Shown here piece by piece: positions 42,609 through 52,198 of a stretch of 64,000 nt of DNA. A program made the translations under genes and the position numbers. The stretch lies in the NCBI RefSeq assembly GCF_900188445.1, contig NZ_FZOR01000016.1:1-64000 (forward strand). The letters are read 5' to 3'. Each line of letters starts with the position of its first letter. Positions within the stretch are counted from its first letter, which is position 1. This DNA is from Actinomadura meyerae. Lineage in GTDB: Bacteria > Actinomycetota > Actinomycetes > Streptosporangiales > Streptosporangiaceae. The notes under the pieces are model-generated. The model made no database searches and was not told where the DNA came from. It saw only the letters and a program-made list of their open reading frames with translations.

Positions 42609-43889
42609 ATGAGTTCGAGCTTCCGGGCCCCGAAAGGGGTCAGTGAATACGTTCCGCCGCGCGCGGACCTCTTCTACGCCATCCGGGAGGCGTTCGCCGA
42701 GCAGGCGCGGCTGGCCGGCTACGGCTACCTGGAGCTGGCCGTCTTCGAGGACACCAACCTGTTCCGCCGCGGCGTCGGCGAGTCCACCGACGTGGTGTCC
42801 AAGGAGATGTACACCTTCGAGGACCGGGGCGGCCGGTCGCTGACGCTGCGCCCCGAGTTCACCGCGTCGGTGCTGCGCGCCGTCCTGGAGAACAACCTGC
42901 ACAAGGGCGCGCTGCCGGTGAAGGTGTGGACGACGGGCGCCGCGTTCCGCGCCGAGCGCCCGCAGCAGGGCCGCTACCGCCAGTTCTACCAGCTCGACCT
43001 GGAGGCGATCGGCAGCGAGGACCCGCAGGTCGACGCCGAGACCATCGCGATCGCCGCGAACTGGTACCGCTCCCTCGGGCTGACGCGGGTGCGGCTGCTG
43101 CTGAACTCGCTGGGCTGCAAGGAGTGCCGTCCCGCCTACCGGGCCCTGCTGCAGGAGTTCCTGCGCGGCCTCGACCTCGACGAGGACACCCGCGCCCGCG
43201 TGGAGATCAACCCGCTGCGGGTGCTGGACGACAAGCGGCCCAGGGTGCGCGAGCAGCTCGCCGGGGCGCCGCTGATGGCCGACCACCTGTGCCCCGCGTG
43301 CAAGGCCCACCACGACCGCGTCCGGGAGCTGCTCGCCGACCTCGGCATCGCGTGGGAGGACACCCCCACCCTCGTCCGCGGCCTGGACTACTACACCCGG
43401 ACGACCTACGAGTTCGACCACCCGCTCCTCGGCGCCCAGTCCGGCATCGGCGGCGGCGGCCGCTACGACGGCCTGTCCGAGGACATCGGCGGCCCCCCGC
43501 TGCCCGGCATCGGCTTCGGCCTCGGGCTCGACCGCACCATCCTCGCGCTGGAGGCCGAGTCGCGGGAGCGGCAGGGCGCGGCGTTCGCCGCGAAGCCGCG
43601 CTGCGAGGCGTTCGGCGTCGCGCTCGGCGACACCGCCGAGCGGCGCATGTTCGCGCTCGTCGCCGAGCTGCGCCGCGCCGGGATCGCCGCCGACATGGCG
43701 TTCGGCGGCAAGAAGCTGAAGGGCGCCATGAAGGACGCGGACCGCTCCGGCGCCCGCTACGCCGTGATCCTCGGGGAGCGAGATATCGCGGACGGCGTCG
43801 CCCAGGTCAAGGACCTGGCCGAGGGCGAGCAGACCGCCGTCCCGCTCACCGACCTCATCACGACGTTGAAGGAGAGGCTCTCCAAATGA
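42609..43889 (+). CDS. hisS: Histidyl-tRNA synthetase
   Basis: The 426-residue class II enzyme charges tRNA-His. Motif 1 surrounds FRAPKGVSEYVPPRADLF, motif 2 is TGAAFRAERPQQGRYRQFYQ (catalytic Arg), and the histidine-binding motifs LVRGLDYYTRTTYEF and GGGGRYDGL are both present; motif 3 is GIGFGLGLDRTI. A C-terminal anticodon-binding domain follows. The stop overlaps the aspS start (ATGA). Confidence 0.97.
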   Translation: MSSSFRAPKGVSEYVPPRADLFYAIREAFAEQARLAGYGYLELAVFEDTNLFRRGVGESTDVVSKEMYTFEDRGGRSLTLRPEFTASVLRAVLENNLHKGALPVKVWTTGAAFRAERPQQGRYRQFYQLDLEAIGSEDPQVDAETIAIAANWYRSLGLTRVRLLLNSLGCKECRPAYRALLQEFLRGLDLDEDTRARVEINPLRVLDDKRPRVREQLAGAPLMADHLCPACKAHHDRVRELLADLGIAWEDTPTLVRGLDYYTRTTYEFDHPLLGAQSGIGGGGRYDGLSEDIGGPPLPGIGFGLGLDRTILALEAESRERQGAAFAAKPRCEAFGVALGDTAERRMFALVAELRRAGIAADMAFGGKKLKGAMKDADRSGARYAVILGERDIADGVAQVKDLAEGEQTAVPLTDLITTLKERLSK

Positions 43890-45646
43890 TCCGCACCCAC
43901 GAGGCGGGCACGCTCCGCAAGGAGCACGCCGGGCAGCAGGTCACGCTGGCCGGCTGGGTCGGCCGCCGCCGCGACCACGGCGGCGTCACGTTCATCGACC
44001 TGCGCGACGCCTCCGGCACCGCGCAGGTCGTCTTCCGCGAGGAGGACGCCGCCCACGACCTGCGCTCGGAGTTCTGCGTGAAGGTCGTCGGCGAGGTGCG
44101 CGTCCGCCCCGCGGGCAACGAGAACCCCGAGCTGCCGACCGGGGACATCGAGGTCGCCGCCACCGACATCGAGGTGCTGTCGGACGCGGCGCCGCTGCCG
44201 TTCCCCATCGAGGGGGACGTCAACGTCAACGAGGAGATCCGGCTCAAGTACCGGTACCTCGACCTGCGCCGCGACGCCGTCGCCCGCGCGATGCGGATCC
44301 GCTCGGAGGCGTCGTTCCTCGTGCACGACGTGATGCGCGAGCACGGCTTCGTCAACGTCGAGACGCCGACCCTCACCCGGTCGACGCCCGAGGGCGCCCG
44401 CGACTTCCTCGTCCCCGTCCGGCTCAAGCCCGGCCACTGGTACGCGCTGCCGCAGTCGCCGCAGCTGTTCAAGCAGCTGCTCATGGTCGGCGGCCTGGAG
44501 CGCTACTACCAGATCGCGCGCTGCTACCGCGACGAGGACTTCCGCGCCGACCGGCAGCCCGAGTTCACCCAGATCGACATCGAGATGTCGTTCGCCGGCC
44601 AGGACGACGTCCTGGCGGTCGGCGAGGACCTCGTGGCCCGGCTCTGGAAGGACATCGCCGGCTACGAGATCCCCCGGCCGATCCCCCACATCACCTACGC
44701 CGACGCGATGGCCCGGTACGGCTCCGACAAGCCCGACCTGCGCTTCGGCCTGGAACTGACCGACATGACCGAGTACTTCGCCGGCACGTCGTTCCGCGTG
44801 TTCCAGGCCCCGTACGTCGGCGCGGTCGTGATGCCGGGCGGCGCCGCCCAGACCCGCAAGGAGCTGGACGGCTGGCAGGACTGGGCGAAGGCCCGCGGCG
44901 CCCGCGGCCTCGCCTACGTGCTCGTCCAGGAGGACGGCACCCTCGGCGGCCCGGTCGCGAAGAACCTGTCGGACGCCGAGAAGGACGGCCTGGCCGCCAA
45001 GACCGGCGCCGCCCCCGGCGACGCGGTCTTCTTCGGCGCCGGCAAGCGGCACGCCACCCAGGAGCTGCTCGGCGCGGCCCGCCTGGAGATCGGCCGCCGC
45101 CGCGGCCTGATCGACGAGTCCGCCTGGGAGTTCGTCTGGGTGGTGGACGCCCCGATCTTCGAGCCCGTCGAGGACGACAAGGGCGAGCAGATCGGCTGGA
45201 CGTCCGTCCACCACCCGTTCACCGCGCCGAAGCCGGAGTACGCCGACACCTTCCACGAGGACCCGGGCAGCGCCCTCGCCGACGCCTACGACCTCGTCCT
45301 GAACGGCAACGAGATCGGCGGCGGCTCCATCCGCATCCACCGCGCCGAGATGCAGCAGCGGGTCTTCGACGTGCTCGGCCTGTCCAAGCAGGAGGCGGAG
45401 TCGAAGTTCGGCTTCCTGCTGGAGGCGTTCAAGTTCGGCCCGCCCCCGCACGGCGGCATCGCGTTCGGCTGGGACCGCACGGTCATGCTCCTCGCCGGCC
45501 AGGACTCGATCCGCGACGTGATCGCCTTCCCGAAGGCGGCGTCCGGCTACGACCCCCTGACCGCCGCCCCGACCCCGATCACCGAGCAGCAGCGCGCCGA
45601 GGCCGGCGTGGACGTCGTCCCCGAGGACGAGCCCGCCGAGGGCTGA
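43886..45646 (+). CDS. aspS: Aspartyl-tRNA synthetase
   Basis: The 586-residue bacterial-type class II enzyme has an N-terminal OB-fold anticodon domain (GWVGRRRDHGGVTFIDLRD), motif 2 CYRDEDFRADRQPEFTQID, the GAD insertion typical of bacteria at about residues 285-420, and motif 3 GGIAFGWDRTVMLL. Actinobacterial enzymes are often non-discriminating and work with GatCAB; the sequence alone does not settle that. The start ATG 43886 lies on the hisS stop with GGAGAGG upstream. A strong terminator follows. Confidence 0.97.
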   Translation: MIRTHEAGTLRKEHAGQQVTLAGWVGRRRDHGGVTFIDLRDASGTAQVVFREEDAAHDLRSEFCVKVVGEVRVRPAGNENPELPTGDIEVAATDIEVLSDAAPLPFPIEGDVNVNEEIRLKYRYLDLRRDAVARAMRIRSEASFLVHDVMREHGFVNVETPTLTRSTPEGARDFLVPVRLKPGHWYALPQSPQLFKQLLMVGGLERYYQIARCYRDEDFRADRQPEFTQIDIEMSFAGQDDVLAVGEDLVARLWKDIAGYEIPRPIPHITYADAMARYGSDKPDLRFGLELTDMTEYFAGTSFRVFQAPYVGAVVMPGGAAQTRKELDGWQDWAKARGARGLAYVLVQEDGTLGGPVAKNLSDAEKDGLAAKTGAAPGDAVFFGAGKRHATQELLGAARLEIGRRRGLIDESAWEFVWVVDAPIFEPVEDDKGEQIGWTSVHHPFTAPKPEYADTFHEDPGSALADAYDLVLNGNEIGGGSIRIHRAEMQQRVFDVLGLSKQEAESKFGFLLEAFKFGPPPHGGIAFGWDRTVMLLAGQDSIRDVIAFPKAASGYDPLTAAPTPITEQQRAEAGVDVVPEDEPAEG

Positions 45647-45669
45647 CCCCCGGCACCCTCCGCACGACG

Positions 45670-45697
45670 AAGGCGGCCGCCGTCCGGCGGCCGCCTT
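45670..45697. terminator. Bidirectional terminator between aspS and relA
   Basis: A perfect 12-base arm hairpin, AAGGCGGCCGCC-GTCC-GGCGGCCGCCTT, is followed by T on the plus strand and preceded by A-rich bases for the minus strand. It sits between the convergent aspS and relA genes and can end both transcripts. Confidence 0.85.
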
Positions 45698-45752
45698 TCG
45701 CGCGTCTCCGCTGTCCCGGCTCCGCTGTCCCGTCTTCCTGGACCGCCCGCTG

Positions 45753-48518
45753 CTACCTGGTGGCGCCGCTCGTCACCCGGTAGACGTCGTAGACGCCGTC
45801 GATGGAGCGGACGGCCTTCAGCACGTGGCCGAGGTGCTTGGTGTCGCCCATCTCGAAGGTGAAGCGGCTGACGGCCACCCGGTCGCGGGAGGTGGTGACC
45901 GAGGCCGACAGGATGTTGACGTGCTGGTCGGACAGGACGCGGGTCACGTCCGACAGCAGCCGCGGCCGGTCGAGCGCCTCGACCTGGATCGCGACGAGGA
46001 AGACCGAGTCCTCGCTGGGGGACCACTTGACGTCGATCAGCCGGTCGGGCTGCGACTTCAGGCTGGCGACGTTGGCGCAGTCGGCGCGGTGCACGGACAC
46101 GCCGTGGCCGCGGGTGACGAAGCCGACGATCTCGTCGCCGGGCACCGGGGTGCAGCACCGCGACAGCCGCACCCACACGTCCGGGTCGCCGGCGACGACG
46201 ACGCCGGGGTCGCCGGCGGGACGGCCCCGCTTGCGGCGGGTCGGCAGGGCGATCTCGGCGAGGTCCTCCTCGGCGCTCTCCACCCCGCCGAGGGCGTCCA
46301 CCAGCCGCTGGACGACGTGCTGCGCGGAGACCTGGCTCTCGCCGACCGCGGCGTACAGGGACGAGACGTCCGGGTAGCGCATGTCGCGGGCGAGGGCGAG
46401 CAGGGCCTCGCCGGACATCATCCGCTGGAGCGGCATGTTCTGCTTGCGCATCGCGCGGGCGATGGCGTCCTTGCCGGACTCGATCGCGGTGTCGCGCCGC
46501 TCCTTGGAGAACCAGTGCTTGATCTTGTTGCGGGCGCGGGCGCTCTTGACGAACCCGAGCCAGTCGCGGGAGGGGCCCGCGTCCGGCGACTTGGAGGTGA
46601 AGACCTCGACGGTGTCGCCGTTGTCGAGGGCCGATTCGAGGGGGACGAGCCGCCCGTTGACGCGGGCGCCGATACATCGGTGCCCGACCTCGGTGTGGAT
46701 CGCGTACGCGAAGTCGACGGGCGTCGCCCCCTGCGGCAGCGCGATCACGTCGCCCTTCGGGGTGAACACGAACACCTCGGAGACCGACAGGTCGAAGCGC
46801 AGCGACTCCAGGAACTCGGCCGGGTCGGCGGTCTCCTTCTGCCAGTCGAGGAGCTGCCGGAGCCACTGCATGTCACCGGCCTTGCGGCCGCCGACCGTCT
46901 CCTCCTTGTACTTCCAGTGCGCGGCGACGCCGTACTCGGCGCGGCGGTGCATGCCCCAGGTGCGGATCTGCAGCTCCACGGGCTTGCCCTCGGGGCCGAT
47001 CACCGTGGTGTGCAGCGACTGGTACATGTTGAACTTCGGCATCGCGATGTAGTCCTTGAACCGGCCGGGGACCGGGTTCCACCGCGCGTGGATCGAGCCG
47101 AGGGCGGCGTAGCAGTCGCGGACGCTGTCGACCAGGACCCGGATGCCGACCAGGTCGTAGATGTCGTCGAAGGAGACGTCCCGTGCGATCATCTTCTGGT
47201 AGATCGAGTAGTAGTGCTTCGGCCGGCCGGTCACGGTCGCCTTGATCCGGGCGTCGCGCAGGTCGGTGGAGACGTTCTCGATCACTTCCTGCAGGTACAC
47301 GTCGCGGCGCGGGGCGCGCTCGGACACCAGCCGGGCGATCTCGTCGAACCGCTTGGGGTACATCGTGGCGAACGCGAGGTCCTCCAGCTCCCACTTCAGC
47401 GTGTTCATCCCGAGGCGGTGCGCGAGCGGCGCGAAGACCTCCAGGGTCTCGCGGGCCTTCTTCTCCTGCTTGTGCCGCGGCATGTAGCGCAGCGTGCGCA
47501 TGTTGTGCAGCCGGTCGCCGAGCTTGATCACCAGGACGCGGATGTCGCGGGACATCGCCACGACCATCTTGCGGACGGTCTCGGCCTCGGCGGCCTCGCC
47601 GTACTTGACCTTGTCGAGCTTGGTGACGCCGTCGACCAGCGCGGCGATCTCCTCGCCGAACTCGGCGCTGAGCTGGTCGAGGGTGTAGGGGGTGTCCTCG
47701 ACGGTGTCGTGCAGCAGCGCCGCGCAGAGCGTCTCGGTGTTCATGCCCAGCTCGGCGAGGATGGTCGCGACCGCGAGGGGGTGCGTGATGTACGGGTCGC
47801 CGCTCTTGCGCTTCTGGTTGCGGTGGTAGTGCGCGGCGACGTCGTAGGCGCGCTCGATGAGCCGGAGGTCCGCCTTCGGATGGGTGTTGCGGACCGTCTT
47901 GATCAGTGGTTCCAGTACCGGGTTCATAGCGGATCCGCGCTGGGCGCCCAGCCGGGCGAGCCTTCGGCGCACCCGGGCGGCGGACGGTGGGATCGTGGCC
48001 GGCGTGGGCCTGGACGGGGCATCGGGCTTGGACGCGCCATCGGCGTCCTCCGTGGATCCTGGGGCCTCGGCGGGGGGGCTCTGCGGTCGGGGGGCCCGCG
48101 CGGCGGGCCTCCCCTGCTGGGGATCGCTCTGCTGGGGGGCGCTCTGCTGGGGACCGTCGGCGGGAGCCTCGGTCGCCGGTGCCGCGCTCGCGGCGGTCGC
48201 ACCGGCGGGGGCCTCGACCTCAGGTGTCCCGGCGGTGCCGGTCTCCGCGGTGTCCGGCTCTGCGGCGGATGTTTCAGTGGCGGATGTCTCGGTGGCGGAT
48301 GTCTCGGTGGCGGGGATCCCGTTGGCCGGGGGGCCTTCGGCGGGCGGCCCGGACGGCTGCGGCGGCGGCCGGCGGTCGGCCCGCCGCGCCGGCGCGGTGG
48401 AGGCCCCGGCCGCCTTGACGGCCCGCTCCCCCGCGGTCTCCCGCGCGGAGCGCGCCGCGGCCTGGTGCGCCGCGGCCGTGTCGCTCACCGCGCCGGTCGA
48501 TACCGCCTCACCGGGCAC
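45753..48518 (-). CDS. relA: RelA/SpoT bifunctional (p)ppGpp synthetase/hydrolase
   Basis: The protein controls the stringent response. From GTG 48518, preceded by GAGGAGG, it is 921 residues. Residues 1-197 are a low-complexity, probably disordered Ala/Pro/Thr/Glu extension with repeats (ATETS, QQS). The conserved part starts at MNPVLEPLIK with the HD hydrolase domain (HDTVED, 270-275), the synthetase domain (RPKHYYSIYQK, GIRVLV), TGS (FTPKGDVIALPQGATPVDFAYAIHTEVG region), a conserved-Cys region SRCCTPVPGDEI and a C-terminal ACT domain. Both hydrolase and synthetase motifs look intact. It follows apt, as in other actinomycetes. Confidence 0.96.
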   Translation of the reverse strand: MPGEAVSTGAVSDTAAAHQAAARSARETAGERAVKAAGASTAPARRADRRPPPQPSGPPAEGPPANGIPATETSATETSATETSAAEPDTAETGTAGTPEVEAPAGATAASAAPATEAPADGPQQSAPQQSDPQQGRPAARAPRPQSPPAEAPGSTEDADGASKPDAPSRPTPATIPPSAARVRRRLARLGAQRGSAMNPVLEPLIKTVRNTHPKADLRLIERAYDVAAHYHRNQKRKSGDPYITHPLAVATILAELGMNTETLCAALLHDTVEDTPYTLDQLSAEFGEEIAALVDGVTKLDKVKYGEAAEAETVRKMVVAMSRDIRVLVIKLGDRLHNMRTLRYMPRHKQEKKARETLEVFAPLAHRLGMNTLKWELEDLAFATMYPKRFDEIARLVSERAPRRDVYLQEVIENVSTDLRDARIKATVTGRPKHYYSIYQKMIARDVSFDDIYDLVGIRVLVDSVRDCYAALGSIHARWNPVPGRFKDYIAMPKFNMYQSLHTTVIGPEGKPVELQIRTWGMHRRAEYGVAAHWKYKEETVGGRKAGDMQWLRQLLDWQKETADPAEFLESLRFDLSVSEVFVFTPKGDVIALPQGATPVDFAYAIHTEVGHRCIGARVNGRLVPLESALDNGDTVEVFTSKSPDAGPSRDWLGFVKSARARNKIKHWFSKERRDTAIESGKDAIARAMRKQNMPLQRMMSGEALLALARDMRYPDVSSLYAAVGESQVSAQHVVQRLVDALGGVESAEEDLAEIALPTRRKRGRPAGDPGVVVAGDPDVWVRLSRCCTPVPGDEIVGFVTRGHGVSVHRADCANVASLKSQPDRLIDVKWSPSEDSVFLVAIQVEALDRPRLLSDVTRVLSDQHVNILSASVTTSRDRVAVSRFTFEMGDTKHLGHVLKAVRSIDGVYDVYRVTSGATR

Positions 48519-48621
48519 CCAGCCTCCTCTGACGATCCCGGGCACCGCCCTGCACACCCCGCGGGGAGCGCCCGTCTCACCGGACCCTGATGGCGCCAGT
48601 GTATCCGGCGGCCATTTCGCT

Positions 48622-49146
48622 CTAGACCGTAACCAGCGAATGGACGTCCAGATTCCCCAGCTTGTCGCGGCCGTTCAGGAACGACAGCTCCAGCAGGACC
48701 GACAGCCCGGCCACGTCACCGCCGCCGCGGCGGACGAGCTCGGCCGCGGCGCGGGCCGTCCCCCCGGTGGCGAGGACGTCGTCGACGATCAGCACGCGGT
48801 CGCCGGGTTCGAGGGCGTCGGCGTGGATCTCGATCGTCTCGGTGCCGTACTCGAGATCGTAGGTCTCCCCGTGCGTCGCCGCGGGCAGCTTGCCCTTCTT
48901 GCGCACCGGGACGAACCCGGCGCCGAAGTGGTAGGCGACGGGCGCGGCCAGGATGAAACCGCGGGCCTCGATACCGACGATCTTGTCGATCGTGCCGCGG
49001 CCGTGGTGGTTGACGATCGTGTCGACCACGCCCGCGAACGCGACGTGGTCGGCCAGCAGCGGGGTGATGTCCTTGAACATCACCCCGGCCTTGGGATAGT
49101 CGGGGATGTCGCGGATCCGCTCCTGGATCAGCTTTCCGAGGTCCAC
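48622..49146 (-). CDS. apt: Adenine phosphoribosyltransferase
   Basis: The enzyme salvages adenine to AMP using PRPP. The 174-residue protein has IRDIPDYPKAGVMFKDITPLL at its N-terminus and the PRPP loop VLIVDDVLATGGTARAA. I chose GTG 49146, with GGGGAG eight bases upstream and the family length; GTG 49155 three codons earlier is possible. It lies between secF and relA with a short gap to secF (16 bases). Confidence 0.95.
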   Translation of the reverse strand: MDLGKLIQERIRDIPDYPKAGVMFKDITPLLADHVAFAGVVDTIVNHHGRGTIDKIVGIEARGFILAAPVAYHFGAGFVPVRKKGKLPAATHGETYDLEYGTETIEIHADALEPGDRVLIVDDVLATGGTARAAAELVRRGGGDVAGLSVLLELSFLNGRDKLGNLDVHSLVTV

Positions 49147-49162
49147 TTCCGGCACTCCCCGC

Positions 49163-50350
49163 CTACTTGCCGCCGCGGCGCTGCTGCCGCGTCCCGCGCT
49201 TGGGCTGCTGCCGCGGCCCGGTCTGCACGACCTTGCGCACCGTGACGGCGCCGCGGACGTCCTCGCCACCGCCGCCGGAGCCGCCCTCGCCCGCCGGGTC
49301 GTCCGCGTTGGAGCCGCCCCCCTCGTCCGGGGCCGGATCGCCCGGCGCGCCCGCGCCGGCCTTGACCTTGGCGGTCTTGACCTGCTTGGCCGCGTTCCGC
49401 TCGCGGCGGGCGATGTTCTCCCGGATCTGCCGGTACAGCGGCTCGCGCTCCTTCAGCTGGACGAGCAGCGGCGTCGCCACGCAGATCGACGAGTACGTCC
49501 CGACGATCATGCCGACGAACAGCGCCAGCGAGAGGTCCTTGAGCGTCCCGGCGCCGAACAGCGTGGTGCCGATGAACAGGATCGCGCCGACCGGCAGGAT
49601 CGCCACCAGCGAGGTGTTCAGCGAGCGGACGAGCGTGCTGCTGAGCGCCTGGTTCGCGGCCTCGCTGTAGGTGGTCTTGGAGGTCGGGCCGAGCGGCTTG
49701 GTGACCTCCTTGATCATGTCGAAGACCACGACCGCGTCGTACAGCGAGTAGCCGAGGATCGTCAGGAAGCCGAGCAGTGTCGCCGGGGTGACCTCGAACC
49801 CGGACCAGGCGTAGATGCCCGCCGTGATCACGAGGTCGTGGACCAGCGCGACCACCGCGGCCACGGCCATCCGCCACTCGAACGCCACCGACAGGTAGGC
49901 GATGATCAAGATCATGAAGACGATCAGCGCCTGCCAGGCCTTCTTCTGGATCTCGCCGCCCCACGAGGCGCCGACGACCTGGGTGCTGACCTTGGCGGCG
50001 GGGACGTCGAGCCGCTCGGTGACGCTCGTCTTGACCTCGGTCACGCGGGTGGAGCTCATGCTCTCCGTCGTGACCCGCCAGTCCTCGCCCGCCTTCTGCA
50101 CGATCACCTGGTGGGCGCCGCCGTCGTGGACGGCGGTGCGCACCTGCTCGATCGAGGCGCTCGGCGCCTTGAAGGTGAAGACGGAGCCGCCCTTGAACTC
50201 GACCCCGAAGTTCAGCCCCTGGACGAGCAGGCCGGCGATCGACAGCGCCAGCAGCAGCCCGGAGATGGTGTACCAGATCTTCGGGCGGCCGACGATGTCG
50301 GCGCTGATCTCGCCCCGGTAGATCCGCGAGGTGGCCGCGCGCAGTCCCAT
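49163..50350 (-). CDS. secF: Protein translocase subunit SecF
   Basis: SecF works with SecD to drive protein export with the proton motive force. The 395-residue protein has one span near residues 27-47, a periplasmic domain with NFGVEFKGGSVFTF, then five spans including LGFLTILGYSLYDAVVVFD and the conserved YSSICVATPLLVQ. The last 100 residues are a cytoplasmic Lys/Gly/Arg-rich tail longer than usual. It follows secD by three bases. Confidence 0.96.
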   Translation of the reverse strand: MGLRAATSRIYRGEISADIVGRPKIWYTISGLLLALSIAGLLVQGLNFGVEFKGGSVFTFKAPSASIEQVRTAVHDGGAHQVIVQKAGEDWRVTTESMSSTRVTEVKTSVTERLDVPAAKVSTQVVGASWGGEIQKKAWQALIVFMILIIAYLSVAFEWRMAVAAVVALVHDLVITAGIYAWSGFEVTPATLLGFLTILGYSLYDAVVVFDMIKEVTKPLGPTSKTTYSEAANQALSSTLVRSLNTSLVAILPVGAILFIGTTLFGAGTLKDLSLALFVGMIVGTYSSICVATPLLVQLKEREPLYRQIRENIARRERNAAKQVKTAKVKAGAGAPGDPAPDEGGGSNADDPAGEGGSGGGGEDVRGAVTVRKVVQTGPRQQPKRGTRQQRRGGK

Positions 50351-50353
50351 GGG

Positions 50354-52156
50354 TCAGGCCTCCTGGCTCGTCTTGCGGGCGGTGCCGGCGGCGGCCGCGT
50401 CCCTGGTGGGCTGGTGCAGCCGTTTCGGATCGAGCCCCGACATCGGATGCCCCCGGCCGAAGAACTTGGTCCGCGACAGCAGCGCGACCAGCGGCTTCGT
50501 GAAGAAGAAGACCACGACGACGTCGATCAGCGTGGTGAGGCCCATCGCGAACGCGAACCCGGCGACGCCGCCGACCGCGAGGAAGTACAGCACCAGCGCG
50601 GCGAGGAAGGTGACGGCGTCGGCGACGAGGATCGTGCGCCGCGCCCGCTTCCAGGCGGTCTCGACCGAGGGGCGCAGCCTGCGGCCGGCTCTCAGCTCGT
50701 CCCGCACCCGCTCGAAGTAGACGATGAACGAGTCGGCGGTGATGCCGATCGAGACGATCAGGCCGATGATGTGCGGCAGGGAGAGCCGGAAGCCCATGCC
50801 CTCACCGAGGATCACCACCGACAGGTAGGTGATGACGGAGGCCACCACGAGGCTGGACACGGCGACCAGGCCGAGGCCCCGGTAGTAGAACATGCAGTAC
50901 AGCACCACCAGGCCGAGGCCGATCGCGCCGGCGATGAGGCCGCCGGTGAGCTGGTCGGAGCCCAGCGTGGACGACACCTCGTCGATGGAGCTCTGCGTGA
51001 ACTCCAGCGGCAGCGCGCCGTACTTCAGGACGTTGGCGAGGTCGGTCGCGTACTGCTGGTCGAAGCTCTCGGGCGGCCCGTCGATGCTGGCGGTGCCGCC
51101 GGTGATCGGGCCCTCCCGGATCGCGGGCGCCGAGACGACCTGGCCGTCCAGCACGATCGCGACCTGCGCCTGCGGGGCCGACGGGTTCGCCTGGTAGGCG
51201 CGGGAGGCGTCGGTGGTGACCGCGCCGAACTGCTTGGCGCCCTTGCCGTCGAACTTCAGCGACACCGACCAGCTCGCCTGGCCCTGCTGGCCGTTCGGCG
51301 GCATCGCGTCGGCCGCGTCGACGTTCTCGCCGAGGACCCGGACGGGCCCGAGGATGTACTTGGTGACCTGGCCGTTCTCCTCGTCCTGGTCACAGGCGGC
51401 GACGAACTGGCGGTTCGGGTCGTTCGCGCCCGGGGCGTGCCGGTCGCCGCCGTAGCAGTCGAGGGCCTCGAACTGCTTGATGACGGCCTTGTCGGTCACG
51501 CCCGGGTAGTCGCCGCCGGCGGCGGGCTGCCCGGACGGCGGGATGAGCGGCGACGACGGCGACGCCGACGGGCTCGCCCCGTCCGACGGCTTCGGCGTCG
51601 GGGCGGTCAGCGCCCCGGACAGCGCCCGGCCGCGCGGGCTCGCCGTCTCCGACGGTTTCGCGCTCTCCGACGGCGACGCCGACGATGACGGCGAGGCCGA
51701 CGGGGACGGGCTCTTGCCGCCGCTCCCGGCGGTGCTGCCCGGCGAAGGCGACGGCGCCGCCGCGGTGGCCGGACGCCCGTCCGCGCTCGCGAACACCTGG
51801 CGGAACTGCAGCTTCGCCGTGGTGCCGATCAGGCTGACGACGCGGCTCTGCCCCTCACCGGGGACGTTCACCACGATGTTGTTGCTGCCCTGCTTGGCGA
51901 CCTCCGCGTCGGAGACCCCCAGACCGTTGACGCGCTGCGTCATGATCTTCACGGCCTGGTCCATCTGGGCGGCCGGGGGGTTCTTGCCGTTCGGGGTCTT
52001 GGCCGTGAGGGTCACGGTCGTCCCGCCGGCGAGGTCGAGTCCGAGCTTGGGCGTGGTGCGCCCCTGCCAGACCGCCAGGCCGGCGAGGACGACGAGGACC
52101 GCGAACAGCGCGAGGAGCGTGCGTCCGGGCCTGGGAGCGTTGCTGGACGGAGCCAC
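50354..52156 (-). CDS. secD: Protein translocase subunit SecD
   Basis: The 600-residue protein has an N-terminal span, the GLDLAGGTTVTL motif, a periplasmic P1 domain and five C-terminal spans with IGITADSFIVYFERVRDE and FTKPLVALLSRT. A Ser/Pro/Ala-rich insertion at about residues 131-210 (repeats such as SPSPSASPSSSASPS) splits the periplasmic region; a Pro/Ser-rich insertion here is seen in some actinomycetes but is long in this case. The start is GTG 52156. It is co-transcribed with yajC and secF. Confidence 0.96.
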   Translation of the reverse strand: MAPSSNAPRPGRTLLALFAVLVVLAGLAVWQGRTTPKLGLDLAGGTTVTLTAKTPNGKNPPAAQMDQAVKIMTQRVNGLGVSDAEVAKQGSNNIVVNVPGEGQSRVVSLIGTTAKLQFRQVFASADGRPATAAAPSPSPGSTAGSGGKSPSPSASPSSSASPSESAKPSETASPRGRALSGALTAPTPKPSDGASPSASPSSPLIPPSGQPAAGGDYPGVTDKAVIKQFEALDCYGGDRHAPGANDPNRQFVAACDQDEENGQVTKYILGPVRVLGENVDAADAMPPNGQQGQASWSVSLKFDGKGAKQFGAVTTDASRAYQANPSAPQAQVAIVLDGQVVSAPAIREGPITGGTASIDGPPESFDQQYATDLANVLKYGALPLEFTQSSIDEVSSTLGSDQLTGGLIAGAIGLGLVVLYCMFYYRGLGLVAVSSLVVASVITYLSVVILGEGMGFRLSLPHIIGLIVSIGITADSFIVYFERVRDELRAGRRLRPSVETAWKRARRTILVADAVTFLAALVLYFLAVGGVAGFAFAMGLTTLIDVVVVFFFTKPLVALLSRTKFFGRGHPMSGLDPKRLHQPTRDAAAAGTARKTSQEA

Positions 52157-52198
52157 TGGTCGTCGTACTTCCCGTCTTTGTCGTCGCCGTGGGAGGGG

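Noticed and set aside
48519..48557. relA start at 48557
   Set aside because: GTG 48518 has GAGGAGG at good spacing; the 13 extra codons have no ribos ome-binding site and no conserved sequence.
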